Below the pieces are notes generated by a model. That model was not told the origin of the DNA, did not search any database, and saw only the letters and a program-made list of their open reading frames with translations. A stretch of DNA of 64,000 nt from Klebsormidium nitens (lineage: Eukaryota > Streptophyta > Klebsormidiophyceae > Klebsormidiales > Klebsormidiaceae). A program made the translations under genes and the position numbers. The stretch is from assembly GCA_000708835.1 (NCBI GenBank), contig DF237309.1, forward strand, positions 1-64,000. Reading direction: 5' to 3'. Positions 10,373 to 23,600 of the stretch are shown piece by piece (the first letter of the stretch is position 1; every line of letters begins with the position of its first letter).

Positions 10373-13300
10373 TCAAACGGGGGCGTCTGGCTGCCTGCCC
10401 TCCCCCCCGGGTGCCGTGCCTAGCTCTACGTGCCCGGGGCCGCCCCCCTGCCCCTCGTGCAGCCAGACGTCGTCCTCCCAGTCCTGGTCCGTACCAAACT
10501 TTTGTGGCTGGTCCTCGTTGATGCGGCTGTACGCCTGGTCCTGGTCCGGCAGCACCACAATCGCAACGCGCCCCGTCTCGCGCGTCAGCAGGTAGTACAG
10601 CACGCCGAACACGACCGCCACCACCAGCTCAAACACGCCAAACGCCAAAAACTTGCCCGGCACCAGCGCGTGGTCGCTCCGCGCCTGCACCACCACCGCA
10701 CACAACGGCGTCAAGCGCAAGCGCAGTCAGATGGGAAAAGGGCAGGGGGAAGTGCAGAGGAGGGCCTTGTCGACCGCTCCTCATCGGCGGTCCACTTCTC
10801 TTTGCCTATCCAGCGAACCTGATATAGTCGTGCAGAGATGCGGACTTGCAATCTTTGCCCGAACAGGCAAGCTTTCTCGCAACTCGACTCCAGACCCAGA
10901 TTGTGTGCCTCTACGTTCACTCCGACAGTATGCGCGACGGTGCCCTGGACGTGCGCGCAGGGTCGGGGTGCTCACGGTGTAGATCTGGAAGATGCCCTGC
11001 ACAACCAGCTGGCCGGCCGTGTTGGTGGCAAAGAGCAGGATGTAGCGCGCCGTGCGCAGCGCCAGCGCGGACTGCGCCACCACCAGCGCGTACAGCGCCC
11101 ACGACAGCGCCGTCACGACCGTGAACAAAAAGTAGGCGAACCCCGTGCTGCCCGTCCGCGAGAGGAGCAGCGAACAAACGCCAATCTGAGGAGGGACAAG
11201 GGCAAAGGGCCTTCAGCGCCTGGCGGCAAGTCTTTGTTGGCAGCCGATGCAATCTATACAAGCGGACGAAGGGTCAACGTTGGATGAAATGAGCAGCAGC
11301 ACAAAGTTCGACAACTCCCAAAAGCCGTCGAGCCAGAACCATCCATTCGGCGAGGAGCAGCCATGCCGCCCGGCTGATAAGTACGCACCACAAGCGAGCC
11401 GACGATGTAGACGCCGCCGCCAGCGGACGCGGCGAGGCGGTTGAAGCGGATGAGGCTGAGCACGGCGAGCAGGGCGGCCGCGTTGGCCAGCACGTACACG
11501 AGCGACTGCGCGCGGTAGCCCGAGTAGGCGGGGCCGCCGTCCTCCACGCTGTAGTGGCTGAACAGCTCGCTCGCATGCGCCTGGATCAGCGGGCCCACCG
11601 CGCCGCCCAGCACCCACCTGCGCCCATAGCCACCCAGCGCCACGCTCAGACCAGCGTACTTAATTCTGCACTATAAAGGAGTTCCAGAGAATCACAAGCA
11701 GGCCCAACGTCGGCCATTGCAGGAGAAGAGCCCACCTCACACGCCAAGACCATTAGCGCACTGATTGGAGGTTACATCTCACCAGACTGAGAGGAGGCGC
11801 AGGTTCCGGTTTTGGTACGTCTCTTTAAGCGCCGCAAGGGGCCCCTCCTCCGGGTCGGTCAGCTTGAGGAGCGACGTGTTGCTGGACAGGTGGCTGTTGG
11901 GCTCGCGCGGGAACACGCACGCCAGAATGGCCGCCAACGTCACCTGGGGGAAATAGGGCGGTCGCTCCTGATGTCTGAGCCCTCGCGCTCCCATCAACAA
12001 AGTTGCAGAGCTCGAGTTGCACGGGATCGAATGCAGGTAGTCAAAAGCAGTGCAGCAATAATTCAGGTGGTGGAGGCGGCCTCACCGGTGCTAACGAGAT
12101 GAAAAGTAGGAGCAGGGTAGGGATGCCGATTCCCCGCAAGATGCTAGCTGCACGAGAACAAACAGCGACGTGTAAGAAGCACGTCGAGTTGTCAAGAATG
12201 TATTAGAGCTGCCCTGCGGACCTTGTAACATGGCAGCTGAATTGAAAGGCAAGGCGGCTTCTGAGGTTCCGCCAAAGACAACGCTGCCAGTGTTTATACG
12301 GGGACAATTCGGAAAGACCTGGTCAAGACGTGTTTCCAAGCGAAATCAACTCAGCTATTGCACATTTCATTAAACCTGGCCGCCTCAAGCAGGATCTGTC
12401 TCTGCCGCTCACAGAACTCAAGCCATCCGCTAAGTACGGCTAGGTTATTGGGCGGGCCGCTTCCGCATTTCTCTGGATTCGAAGTTTCGGATCGTGTGAC
12501 AAAGTTTGACAACGTGCACAGCAGTGAGTGTCAAGACGGTGCTGCCCCTCACTGAGCGCGGTGGCCATGATGACGGCTGCGAGGTGCGCCCCGATGGCCA
12601 CGCTGGTGATGAGCTGGAAGTTGCCCTCCGCCACCAGCAGGTACAGGAACGCCGCAAACGCCAGCGCGCCCGCAAACGACAGCCCATACGTCAGCTGGAG
12701 AACGGACGAAAGAAGGAACGTCAGAAGAAAACGGGCTGGGCCTGGGCCTGAACCTGGGGGATCCCTCACCTCCGTAATGAATCTGATGGTCTTGACGTCA
12801 GGTAAAAATATGATCTTGCTGCGCTCCGTATTTTAGGTATGCATGCTGGAGTTTGATGCTAGAGCGGCTACCTTCAAGAACCACATGTTTCCAGATCTCT
12901 AGCACGACACTACAGCATGCTCTATCACATAGCGGCCTCCTTGTCTTGCTCGGAACCGACAGAGTAGCGGCTTACCTGCATGAGGGCGTCGGTGAGGAAG
13001 GACGTGCCGTACATGACGATGACCTGCGTGAAGATAGCCGCCACCGCCCCTGCAGCCATCACCGGCGAGTGCATCACACGTCTGCGGCGAGACCTGCCCT
13101 CAGGCCACACAGTGACTGCACCAAAACCGCAGTAACCGACCTTCGGCGCAACTCGGCTCTCATACGTTTTCGAAACACGTGCAATCCGCTGATGTGAGTC
13201 AAAATCCAGGGGCAGCGGGGAGGAGCCAATTCCAAAGTGCCCATCGCAGTCACCTTTGACAGCCCTAGTGTGAGAGCCTGGGCAAAGCGCTGCTCACCGA

Positions 13301-15333
13301 CAATGATGACCGACTTGTAGCTGAAGTATTCGGCGGCAGGCGCAGCCGCCACGGCGAAGAGCAACACGGTGAAGATGCTGACGGGGAAGTTGCGCGAGTC
13401 CACCACCTGGGGAGGAGCGATCCGCTGGAGGAAACCCCCCTGCAAGCACATTTGCAAGAACAGTTGAGAACAGACGAAACCTAAACTTGGTCTATCCAGG
13501 ATTAGAGCAGAAGCCTGATGTATGCTTGATCAAGTGCATTTCCAAGGGCCAACGACAATGGTCGCACTCGCACTAGCTTTTCACCCTTGATGACATAACT
13601 ATTGTAGACAGGGAAAATGACTCTGTTTTTCATATGGACTTGTTGCTTTTTTGCCACCCGTCCGCATGGGACCGCCAAACTGAAAAGAGGACGATCTGGT
13701 CTTGATGTCGGGTGAACATGCCACACACCGTTGTGTTTGCGGGCGGTGGGGCGGCGATGGCCTCCGGGGCCAGCTGCGTGACGCGGATGGCGTTGGCGAG
13801 CCCCCCGTCGTCCTTGAAGCCGTCCTCTGGCGCGGCGTGCAGGAACTGGATGAGCAGGTGGTGATCCGCCACCGCCGTCTTGGCGGTGTACGTGTATGCA
13901 GTCAGGCGGCCCCCCGCGCGCTCGACCAGGTCGATGGGCCCCTCCACGGGGTTATCCTGCACGCAGCAGGACAAGCGCTTAACGACTTGGCAGCACCAGA
14001 TGTGTAGACGACGAAGTTTACTGACCATCTGTAACCCCTCTGCAACTCAGCACCTGTCACATATTGAGGCGTGTGTACCAAGCAGCTCTATTAACGCATG
14101 TCACATTCAGGCAGATCGTGGCGCTAGGTGCCCCAGACAGTGCGCTCACCTGGACCTGGATGTAGAAGCCGCGGTCCTTGGGCTCCTGCCACCAGCTCTC
14201 GGCCATGTCAATGGACACCTCATACAGGCCGTTCTCCAGGTACGGCAGCGTGTAGTTGAACGCGCCCCACCGCTCTGTCCAGTACAGCTGCGGGTCCGCC
14301 GTGTTGTTCACGTCCCCTTCGGTCAACCGCACACTGGTCCAGTTGGCGGTCGTGTACTGCGCGTTCTCCTGTGTGTAAAACCTGCCAAGCGCACCACATG
14401 ATGGGTGAGCTCTCCAACTGTCCTGCGGCACATCATCAGAGACCTCCTAGCATGGATACACGGCCAAGCCTGAATCTCCACTCGAGGCGTCTCTCAGTAT
14501 TTGCCCCTGAAAAGGTGCATTGTCCGGGCCACACTCTCCTGAGGGCCCATGATGATTTAACCGCAGGGCCTGCAGAAGTCGCCCCGCAGCAATCAAACAT
14601 GTTGCACACACAATTGTCTACCCAGCTTTTTCGTCTGGGCTTCATGTTCTGCATGCTGACACTGGCGGGGCGGAGTGATGGCGCATCCCTCAACCATCAC
14701 AGTACCCTGGCAAGAATGTCTAAGATCTGACCCTCACCCGTCGGGCATATACACCACCCCATCAGTGGCAGTGTACGCGTGGTCGTCGGCCACATTGAGG
14801 GCATACCCCTTCCTGTAGGCCTCTACTGGAGCAGGGGCGGGGGCGTGCGCCGCCAGGTATGCGCTCCGAGAGTATGTGGAGTGGGGCTTCAGATACTGCA
14901 CGTGTGGATTGGGTTGAATTCACAGGATGCCAGGAACACATCACAAGCCGTCGATCAGCCATTTGCTAATGCATCTAGTCAGGAAGTGGAATTGTCGATG
15001 GTGGTGATGAACGTGACACAAACTTGCACGAGGATAGATTCCACGAGGATAGATTCGAAAATTCTGTAGTAACCAACGCAATCCTGAAAGCACCACATGT
15101 GAGCACAACGGGAAGAATACGACGTAGCAATCCGCGCGTGGTTGTACTCTTACCTGGACTGCATTCGGCTGCTGCGGCCGGATCTGCAGCAGGAACACAA
15201 AGGCCCCGAGCAGCAGCAGAATGCGCACCAACTGCTTGTCCAGGCCCAGGTTGGGGCGATCCAGGCCCAGGCGCTCGGCCGCGCGGTCAATGCCGCGCAT
15301 CACGCTCTGCGCCGTGGCTGAGTCCTCCTCCAT
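10373..15333 (-). CDS. SLC19-family (thiamine/folate carrier) membrane transporter with malectin domain in extracellular loop 1
   Basis: Exons (minus): 15333-15154, 14895-14738, 14381-14150, 13956-13729, 13406-13298, 13049-12976, 12694-12553, 12147-12086, 11943-11783, 11617-11389, 11185-10976, 10684-. Residues 36-55 form TM1 followed by IRPQQPN, matching the SLC19 TM1 exit LRPSEPF. About residues 90-255 are a malectin domain: ALNVADDHAYTATDG, then WGAFNYTLPYLENGLYEVSI, AGGRLTAYTY and NAIRVTQ, with N-glycosylation sequons NWT, NNT and NYT. From 267 on, an SLC19 core resumes: EYFSYKSVIIV (family TDYLRYKPVV), MYGTSF, the LTYG...FLYLLVAEGNFQ region (family FYG...YIYSVV..EHYQ), then RYILLFATNTAGQLVVQ (family RYALVFGINT). 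About 12 TM segments are expected. Family SLC19 carriers move thiamine or folates; substrate here is unknown. The model is 698 residues to the TGA at 10375-10373, with probable extra C-terminal exons. Exon 6 uses the acceptor at 13050, which keeps the frame. Confidence 0.82.
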
Positions 15334-17086
15334 GGCGACAAGCTGCAGGTGGCGACACCATCACGCAGATCTAAGCAGTCTACTTGGAAGGAGCAACAAT
15401 CGCAAGTGACATGACAGAGGCATCATTCACCGTGCGGACTACCATCAAGCCCGTATTTGTCGCAAATCCATGCTCAAACGTCCACCACCACACAAAAGTT
15501 GAGGCCCAGCGTGCCCTCAACTAGATCCATGTTGACTCCTGATGGTAGACAGGATAGGCATGTTAAGTGTGCCCAAGGGACCACCCCAAAACAAAATGTT
15601 GAACACAAGACACGACAACATTAAAATGATCAAGTCCCCTCTCTGTCAATGAGCAATAAACGAGAGGCGCTGGACAGCTTGCGTACAAAGTGGAGTCCAA
15701 ACTATTGTCAATGAGCAACAACCTCTGCATATACGAACCGCACCAAAGCTCGAGGAGAAGCTATGATCCACCTAAACCATCTGACATGCAGGAGATCTGT
15801 GACCAGCTTCAGCGGACCGATCGACCCAATCTAAAGGGGAGAACTGCTGAGATTTGTCTTGGAAACTGCTCGAGGACACAACGCGAAGGGTCAGCATCAT
15901 CCTTTCAAGTGAAAAACAGACTCAGTAAGGCACCGCTCATCTTGCTTCATCCCATGCTTCTGCAGCTACAAAGTTTGAAAAGATCTGGGTAGGTATTAGC
16001 AGACCGTACATACCTTGAGAAGCAAGCCTCCTCGGGTATGAGGAAAAGGCCAGACCCTCTACCGGAATGCCTCAGGGTTCTGGTCTACCTATGGGTAAGC
16101 ACTTCAAAGCGGCCGGAAGCTCACAGCGTTTACCTGACTTCCTCGAGTCTCTCCGCAGTTGCATCTACCCAGGTCCTAGCTCATTGCTTCTCAGGAGGTA
16201 GGTGAAAGTAGTGAGTAGTGCAATGACTGTGCATGTGACTCAATCGCCTCCACTTGAACTTTGCACAATGCAAATTGCAACTCATGTCTCTTCCATCTGC
16301 ACACTCGTGAGCGTTCTTTACGGAAAGCCGCACGATGTCTCTCTTTGACGGGTCCCGGGAGTACGAACATCTGCACGTGCCAAATCACACGTGAACTTTG
16401 GGCAAATCTGGAGAAGAGGTCTCTTCTCAAAATTCAAATAGGCCAATGGCAAAGGCTTCTTATGACACACAATTGAATGTCTATGTTCGTCGAAACTCGA
16501 TGCATGTTGAGTTGCTTGCTTCCACAACCGTCAACATCAGTGACAGATCGTCTAAGTATGATTCCATGGTGTATTGACCGATTCCACTGCGGGCTCATGA
16601 CCGGCACACTAGATCATGATGGCTACATGTCTGATTTGATATTTGAGATAATCTTGCAGTCCCAATGAGCACCTAGTATAGCCACTCTTAGCGAGGGCAT
16701 CACTGTCACCCCGTGTCTGCCGGAGATCTTGTTCAGGCCATGGCCCAAAGTGCGTAAGGGCTTCGACGATGACATTTAAACATTGCATTGCTATAATGAT
16801 GTAGTCAAACCATCATACACTATGGTACCTTGCGTCAGATTGATACCATTCTTCCGGTAAGTACAGGCTACATGTGGCTAGTCAAATGGGCAACTAGAAC
16901 AGCACTAATTAGCCGGCGGAGCGTAAAGGTAACATGTTAAGGTGGCCAGAACGACACAGCATGTGTTACTACCTCGATGTACATGATGCAAAGCGCGGCA
17001 CACGCTTGCAACATTCAGAAGAAAGATTGATGACGGAAAGAGACAATCGTAGACATATCAGGTTCGACGAGCTCAAGCACTGCAAA
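15334..17086. other. Intergenic region between SLC19-malectin and RPL23A
   Basis: About 1.75 kb holding the promoter of the SLC19-malectin gene (right-hand neighbour is the 3' end of RPL23A). No protein-coding exon was recognised; the small ORFs lack splice or family support. The notable content is the inverted-repeat-bounded element at 16003-16207, listed separately. Confidence 0.5.
16003..16207 (-). ncRNA. Candidate structured RNA or inverted-repeat element (unidentified)
   Basis: The arms at about 16007-16025 and 16184-16203 are imperfect complements containing a perfect core: TTGAGAAGCAA on the left pairs with TTGCTTCTCA on the right. Inside are further complementary pairs: CCAGACCCT with AGGG(T)TCTGG (about 16050-16083), CCTC with GAGG (about 16028-16043), and CTTC with GGAAG (about 16101-16119). 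Read on the minus strand, a GAGGAAGUC motif lies about 55 nt from the 5' end and an AGGCUUGC motif abuts the 3' closing arm. That order recalls the CR-I/P4 layout of RNase P/MRP RNA, but the rest does not match and a competing hairpin exists. No TATA/USE promoter or T-run was found. It could equally be a small terminal-inverted-repeat element. The strand is uncertain. Confidence 0.3.
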
Positions 17087-18101
<1,015 letters not shown>

Positions 18102-20641
18102 AACAAAGATCATGCGCCGTAAGCACAGAAAAAAGTGACACTGCTTGCGCTCAATATACTAAAAACTTACGAGTGGAATGAGAGGAGGCAACCACATAGA
18201 CGAGGAACTCAGGATTCGTAGCGAAGCACGGATTCAGGGCTCCCACTACTTGTGCCTAACCAAATTGATGGGGGGCTTATGGATTTTGTCCCAGAATTCT
18301 AGACTAGAATGCAGCCTGACACAGACGATACAATAATAAAGAAGGTTGACACCTGTCACTTTCTCCGGCCAATTTGTGGGGCTTTGGTCGCTGCTTTTGA
18401 TAAACATACACAGTTGGCGGGAAGCTTTTCAAAGCATACTAGGGTCCTCATAAAGATTCTGAGCGATTGAACTAGGCAGCCAAAGTCGACTTGGCTATTG
18501 AATTGAGAGCCCTCAAGCTGGGTGCCTGCCCCAGGGGTCAGATATCCACTGGCAACTGATCCAGTTTATCCTGGAAGCCAACGGCATGATCCCATAGGCG
18601 AACGACACCAGCAGCAGCTTAAACAAAATGCACACTCTGGCTACCCAAGGGCAAAGGCCTTGCACGGACCCTTAGTGCAACAATCCTAAACTTTAGGTTC
18701 CACAAACAGAAGCCTGCCCGATTACAAAGAAGCATTTGCCACCCCTTAAGTTCCAGCCTTAAATCCAACCTAAGAATGATCCGACAAGCCAACAACTGAT
18801 TGGCGGAAAAGCGACAAAGAGCAACCAGCTTTACCATTACCAAGCCTACAAGATATCTTTGGACCATTACCATGAACATTCCAACACTCTGCTTTGCATA
18901 AGCAAGCGTTGAGGACGCTGAGTATTTCGAAGCGATACTTCAACTTAACATGGATGCCCACAGGCATCCCTTTCATGAGACCTGACCAACATTAGAACAA
19001 TCGGCCCATCTCAAAAGTCAGGTATTGGTGCCAATCATGCTCCCATTTCCCGATGAATGGGGCACTCATAACCCATATGCGAAATAGGTGATGCCCCCGG
19101 TTCCATGCTTATGCTTCAGAGAAGCAAAAGCGGCTCACAGCCCCAGTCAAAAACCCGGCGTTTCCCAGCTTTTGATGCACAGCTTCTGATGCAGAGGCCT
19201 CCAGAGCAATCGTCAACAGAGCAGCGGCTTTCTTGCAGTGCTGCCGTTTGCCATCGTATTTGAGGAATGGGGACCGAAAACCATTTTACACGTGTAGCAC
19301 CGGCGCATCCAGAAGCACATCGATTGTTACAGAGGCGTACACGATGCCTCACCTTTGGGAGGTGCCATTGCGTCTGCCCCTGGCGTCTACGTCTCTTCCC
19401 CCGCTCCAGAAAACCGCCTTGCCGCCCAGCCCCAGGAACGACCAGCTGAAGAGGAAGAAGATGAGGCCCTTCGAGGGGAGGTCTGATGGGGGGCACCAGT
19501 TTAGAATGAGTGCACAGCTTCGACTCGAGGAGTTCTAATCGGCGGTCCCAACTCCATTGGCCCGAAGACGTCTCAAGTCTCGATCATTCTCCAATTCTCA
19601 TTCTACAATCCGGTCTGCATACCGGTACACAGCTTGAGCTGGGTGCACCAACCTCGCAGAGTTGGAACTCCGAGTCTCTGCTGGCACCATGATCTTAGGC
19701 TGGTTGCAGAGCTTCAACCTTCAGAGCTTTGTATTTGCAGGGACCACTTCCACTCTCAGTGGTTGGGCACAGACGCTGGCAGGAGTGAGCGGACCAATTC
19801 ACAGGAGCTCGTATATGAGTAATTCTGGAATGGAGGTGTTGGGAGTAACATTTGGCTGGGCGTGAGTCCAGCGGGGGAGGACTTTCAGCATTCGCAAGAC
19901 GCTGGCTGTCACTTGACCTGCTGACTTTCCGACACAAACATTGTGCTCAGTAGCTGGAAGTACCTTGGTGGGCAGATATGTGCAAGGAGTTTGTCAAATG
20001 AAACGAGGGATAGCTCATGTGACAAGGGTTGAGGCAGGTGGACACGCCATAAAGGCATTTCTTTCTTTCCAATTGCGTGTGCTGAGAGTCGCCCATTGAT
20101 GTCAACCGCAAGATCCTTCAGCTTGGTGAGTACGTCACAACAAGGCAACTTCTATGAATTTGGTGCGTGTTCCAGTGAGCAATTGTTTGGTGGACTCGTG
20201 AAGTGGTCGGATAGTCAATCTGGTTGAAACATGTGCTGCAACAACCTGAATGATTCGCATTGGTGGCATCTTTGTATAGGATGCTTAAGCTTCAGCTCTG
20301 CCACTTCAGCAATTAGCACTTCAACACAACCGCAATGCTGGTCGGGCAATCTAGTTTGCAAGACGTTTATTGTCGACGATGTCGTGTATCCTGTTGTAGT
20401 CTGCCGGGATTCATTTATCTTGGAAACATCCATCGGAGTAGGGTCGCGCAATAAGTGCTATCAACGTCTAGCATGATCTTCTTACAAAGATCGATGACAT
20501 GGACTATATCAGTCCCCTCATCCTTCTATTATGCAGGCTAGGCTGGCGGGCACAAGTGGGGCAAGCCCACCGTGATGCTGGTCAGAAGGCTAGCTAGTGG
20601 AGGAAACGGCATCTCCACCCGGAACCAAGGCAGGCACGGGG
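18102..20641. other. Intergenic region between RPL23A and the WW/MYND gene
   Basis: About 2.5 kb between divergent genes. It must contain both promoters. No gene is supported. One weak oddity is a minus-strand open segment at about 19536-19347, in which a hydrophobic stretch (IFFLFSWSFLGLGGKAVF) runs to a GTGAGG donor-like site. No start or partner exon could be found, so it is not called. The rest shows nothing recognisable. Confidence 0.5.
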
Positions 20642-23600
20642 ATGGCAGCAGATGGCAGCCGGCCGGATCGCTCGATTCTCTGGGAGGGGGCCGTGCCGGT
20701 GGCGCCGGGGCTGGCCTACCTGGGGTCTACGAACGCGGGGTTCGATCCGCAGGTTCTCAAAGATCGGCATGTGCCGATCTTTGAGATGCCCCCCGGCTTC
20801 TTCCCCGCTCACCACAAGCACGGGCCCCCTCCAAGCGCTGCCGCTACGACAAAGCCGGGAAACTCCAAAGGCCCATCTGGCAAGGCAAAGAAAGGAGGCG
20901 CCAAAGCGGCGGCCAAAGCGTCGGAGGCTAGCGGGCCATTGCAAAGCAAGCCTGCTGCTGCCCCTGCTCACCATGGCAAGACGCCCTCTAACGGGCCACC
21001 GAAGCCTGCTGTGTCTGAGTCAGCTGAAAGGTCGGACTCGGGCACGCCTGCGAGCGTTCCCTTTTCGCAGCCTGCAATCCAGGCTCGGAAGCTGACGGAG
21101 AGCGAGGCGCGTGAACTGGAGAGGCAAGCTGCGGCGACCAGGATCGACTACAGCAAGTGGGCGGCCATAGTGGACAGCGACGATGAGAGGAGCGGAGGGG
21201 GGGGGGTCGGGGCAGGACGAGGGAGGAGCTTCGGACGATGAAGTGGACGAATACGGCTGGGTGTTTGACGAGGATGTGGGGCATAACGTGTGGTCCACAA
21301 CGGGCAGGACGATCAAGCGCAGCGAGGCAATCGCGCGCGGCCAGACGGTCTGCCGGCCAGGAAAGGGCGGCAAGGAGAAGCGGAGGAACTACGTGATGCC
21401 AGAGTTTGGGAGTGTGGACTTCTTTGAGCATATGGCGAGGTGGAGCATGTCAGCAGAGGGGAAAGCCGCCCTTGCCGCGCAGGCACAGGCCTCAGACAGA
21501 GGGCCCGACGCGGATGAGGACCACGAGGAGGGGGCCAACACTGAGGGGGGAGGGAAGCAGGGGCAGGCGAGTAGCAGAAGTCAGACCGATGGAACCGCGG
21601 CAGCAAAGGGGAGGCCAATCGATTACAGCAAGTGGGACGCGTTTGAGGACAGTGATGACGAGCGTGAGAGGGCGGCGGCGCAAGGGAAGGGGTGCTGCCG
21701 GCACTGCAAGTGCTGCTACCCAGACGGGAATGACTCGGACTCGGAGTGCAGCGACGACGGGCATGACCACCGCCACCGGCAAGTGCACACAGTGCCGGGG
21801 AGGACGCGCGACGATTCCCCAGAGCCGCGCAGCGATGCCGCTCCCAAGACGCGGGGGCGAGGCATGCGAGGTGTTGGGGGTAGAGGAGCGGGGGAGCCGC
21901 CTCCGTCTCGTGCTCCACGGGCTGGTCTCGCGAGTGTCGGCGAAGGTTCGAAGCATGAGAAGGAACGCGCTGTGGGGATTAAAGAAAGTGAGAGCGCAGC
22001 CAAGAAGCCGGGCCTCAAGGGCGGCTTCTTTGCGCCCAAGGCCGCAGCAAAGGCAACTGAAGAAGCGCCAGGGAGGAGTGGGAAGGAGGCGGGGGATGCG
22101 GGTTCGCAGAAGCCGTCTGTGGACGACCTGCGGATCTATCACAAGCTGGGGGGAACTGCGAAGCCCTTGACGGCCTTCCCGCTCAAGAGTCCAGAGGAGC
22201 AGGAGAACTGGTGGATGTACATTGTGAGACTCGCCGGGGCTGACCATCAATCTTCCGTCTGTGCCTTTCGAAAAAGTCCAAGTTTAACACACCAAATCTG
22301 CACAGCTGGAATGTTCCGATTTCTTGTCAGGGCGCCAGTCGTTCTTGCCCACTTCATCCTTTCCTATCTGCTTTGCGCAACAGATGACGACCGCTCTGCA
22401 CGTATTTGACAGTAAACTCGTGCTGACGTCCATGGACGTACTACTTGTGATTCTTCCCGGATAACCACACCGTGCGAATGGTCGTTCGTTCATAACTGAC
22501 GTGCTTACGAGTTTCCACCTGATGCAGCATTCGGACGGCCGGCTCTACTTCGTGCGTGCTGGCAGCTCCGGGCTGGGCACGTGGTGGAAGCCGGAGGAGC
22601 TGCTCGACGTCACTGAGGCCCCGACGGGTGAGCTTCCGCCAGCATGGTGGAAGCTCAAGCAACTTGACGCTCTGAACCCATCTATGCACTTGCGTCTTGT
22701 CTCAGCATGGAGACAATCAGGGCTTTTGCAGTCGCTTTCAATAGTGTCAGCTTCTTAGCGAGGAGTGTGTTTGCCCCATTCCTTCGTTGCCTTGAGCCTC
22801 TTATTTTCACCGAGATCGATCTCGTGTTGAACGATAGCTTTGTGGGCATCCGCCCATCCCCGCCCCCTCCTCTCGGCCCAGTCTGCGCCCCTTGTGCCCC
22901 AGCCACTGACGTAATCGCATGTGTCCGGCGCAGGGTGGCAGGAGCTGTACGACAAGACGGGCCGCGTGTATTACTACCACGCCGCCTCGGGCTGCTCGCT
23001 GGACACAATTCCCGACGACCTGGCCGTGGCGCGCTTCTCGTGGCCGGGCCGGAACGGCAGCGGCCCCCGAATGGACCTCATGGCGGAGGCGGCCTGGCAC
23101 GACATCTGCAAGCACGCGCGCGGGGCGGCCACGCGGGTGAGCTCGCGCGGGGGGCGGACATGCAAAGCTGAGCCGGAGGGGGCAAGGCTAACCCAGGATA
23201 CTCTCAAGATGCGATCATACACCTACTCTCTGGCCGGCTTTGCGACGGCGTGCTCGATCATCCCAGTTTCGCTGCATTGCTCTCATTTGCTGGCCCAAAA
23301 CGGCGGGAGCTCCGACTGAGTGTGGTGTGTTTCAATCCGCAGGAGGAGGCTGCGGAGCGCGCAATCGCGTCCATGCGCTTCTCGCGCTTCTTCCCCGCGG
23401 GCCTCGACCCCGCGTCCTTGCCGGGCCTGCAGGACACCATCCGCAAGCGCATGCACGCCGAGTGGCCCGCCTGCTGCGAGGAAGGCGAGCAACCGGGGTT
23501 GCGCTGCCCGGTCGGCAAGCTCACCGACTTCCCGCCTAAGTTCCCGGAGAGGCACCACCAGTGGCTCTCCTATAAGGTGGGGGCGCCAGTCGAGACTGCG

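Noticed and set aside
12976-13298. Reading exon 6 of the SLC19-malectin gene from the acceptor at about 13081
   Set aside because: That join gives a stop after two codons in the phase set by exon 5. The acceptor at 13050 keeps the frame and gives a continuous TM segment.
9864-15333. Heliorhodopsin or a bacterial 7TMR-DISM-like sensor as the identity of the malectin-bearing membrane protein
   Set aside because: The TM count, the TM1 exit motif, the EYFSYK motif and the RYILLFATNT segment fit SLC19. There is no retinal-lysine motif.
20597-20641. Extending the WW/MYND protein to a GTG at 20597
   Set aside because: The first in-frame ATG is at 20642, with G at -3 and G at +4. Upstream there is an in-frame TAG at 20591.
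21313-22250. Two minus-strand ORFs of 200-250 codons opposite exon 1 of the WW/MYND gene
   Set aside because: They are GC-rich shadows with Ser/Pro/Arg composition. The sense strand has a continuous exon that splices into recognisable WW-like and MYND exons.
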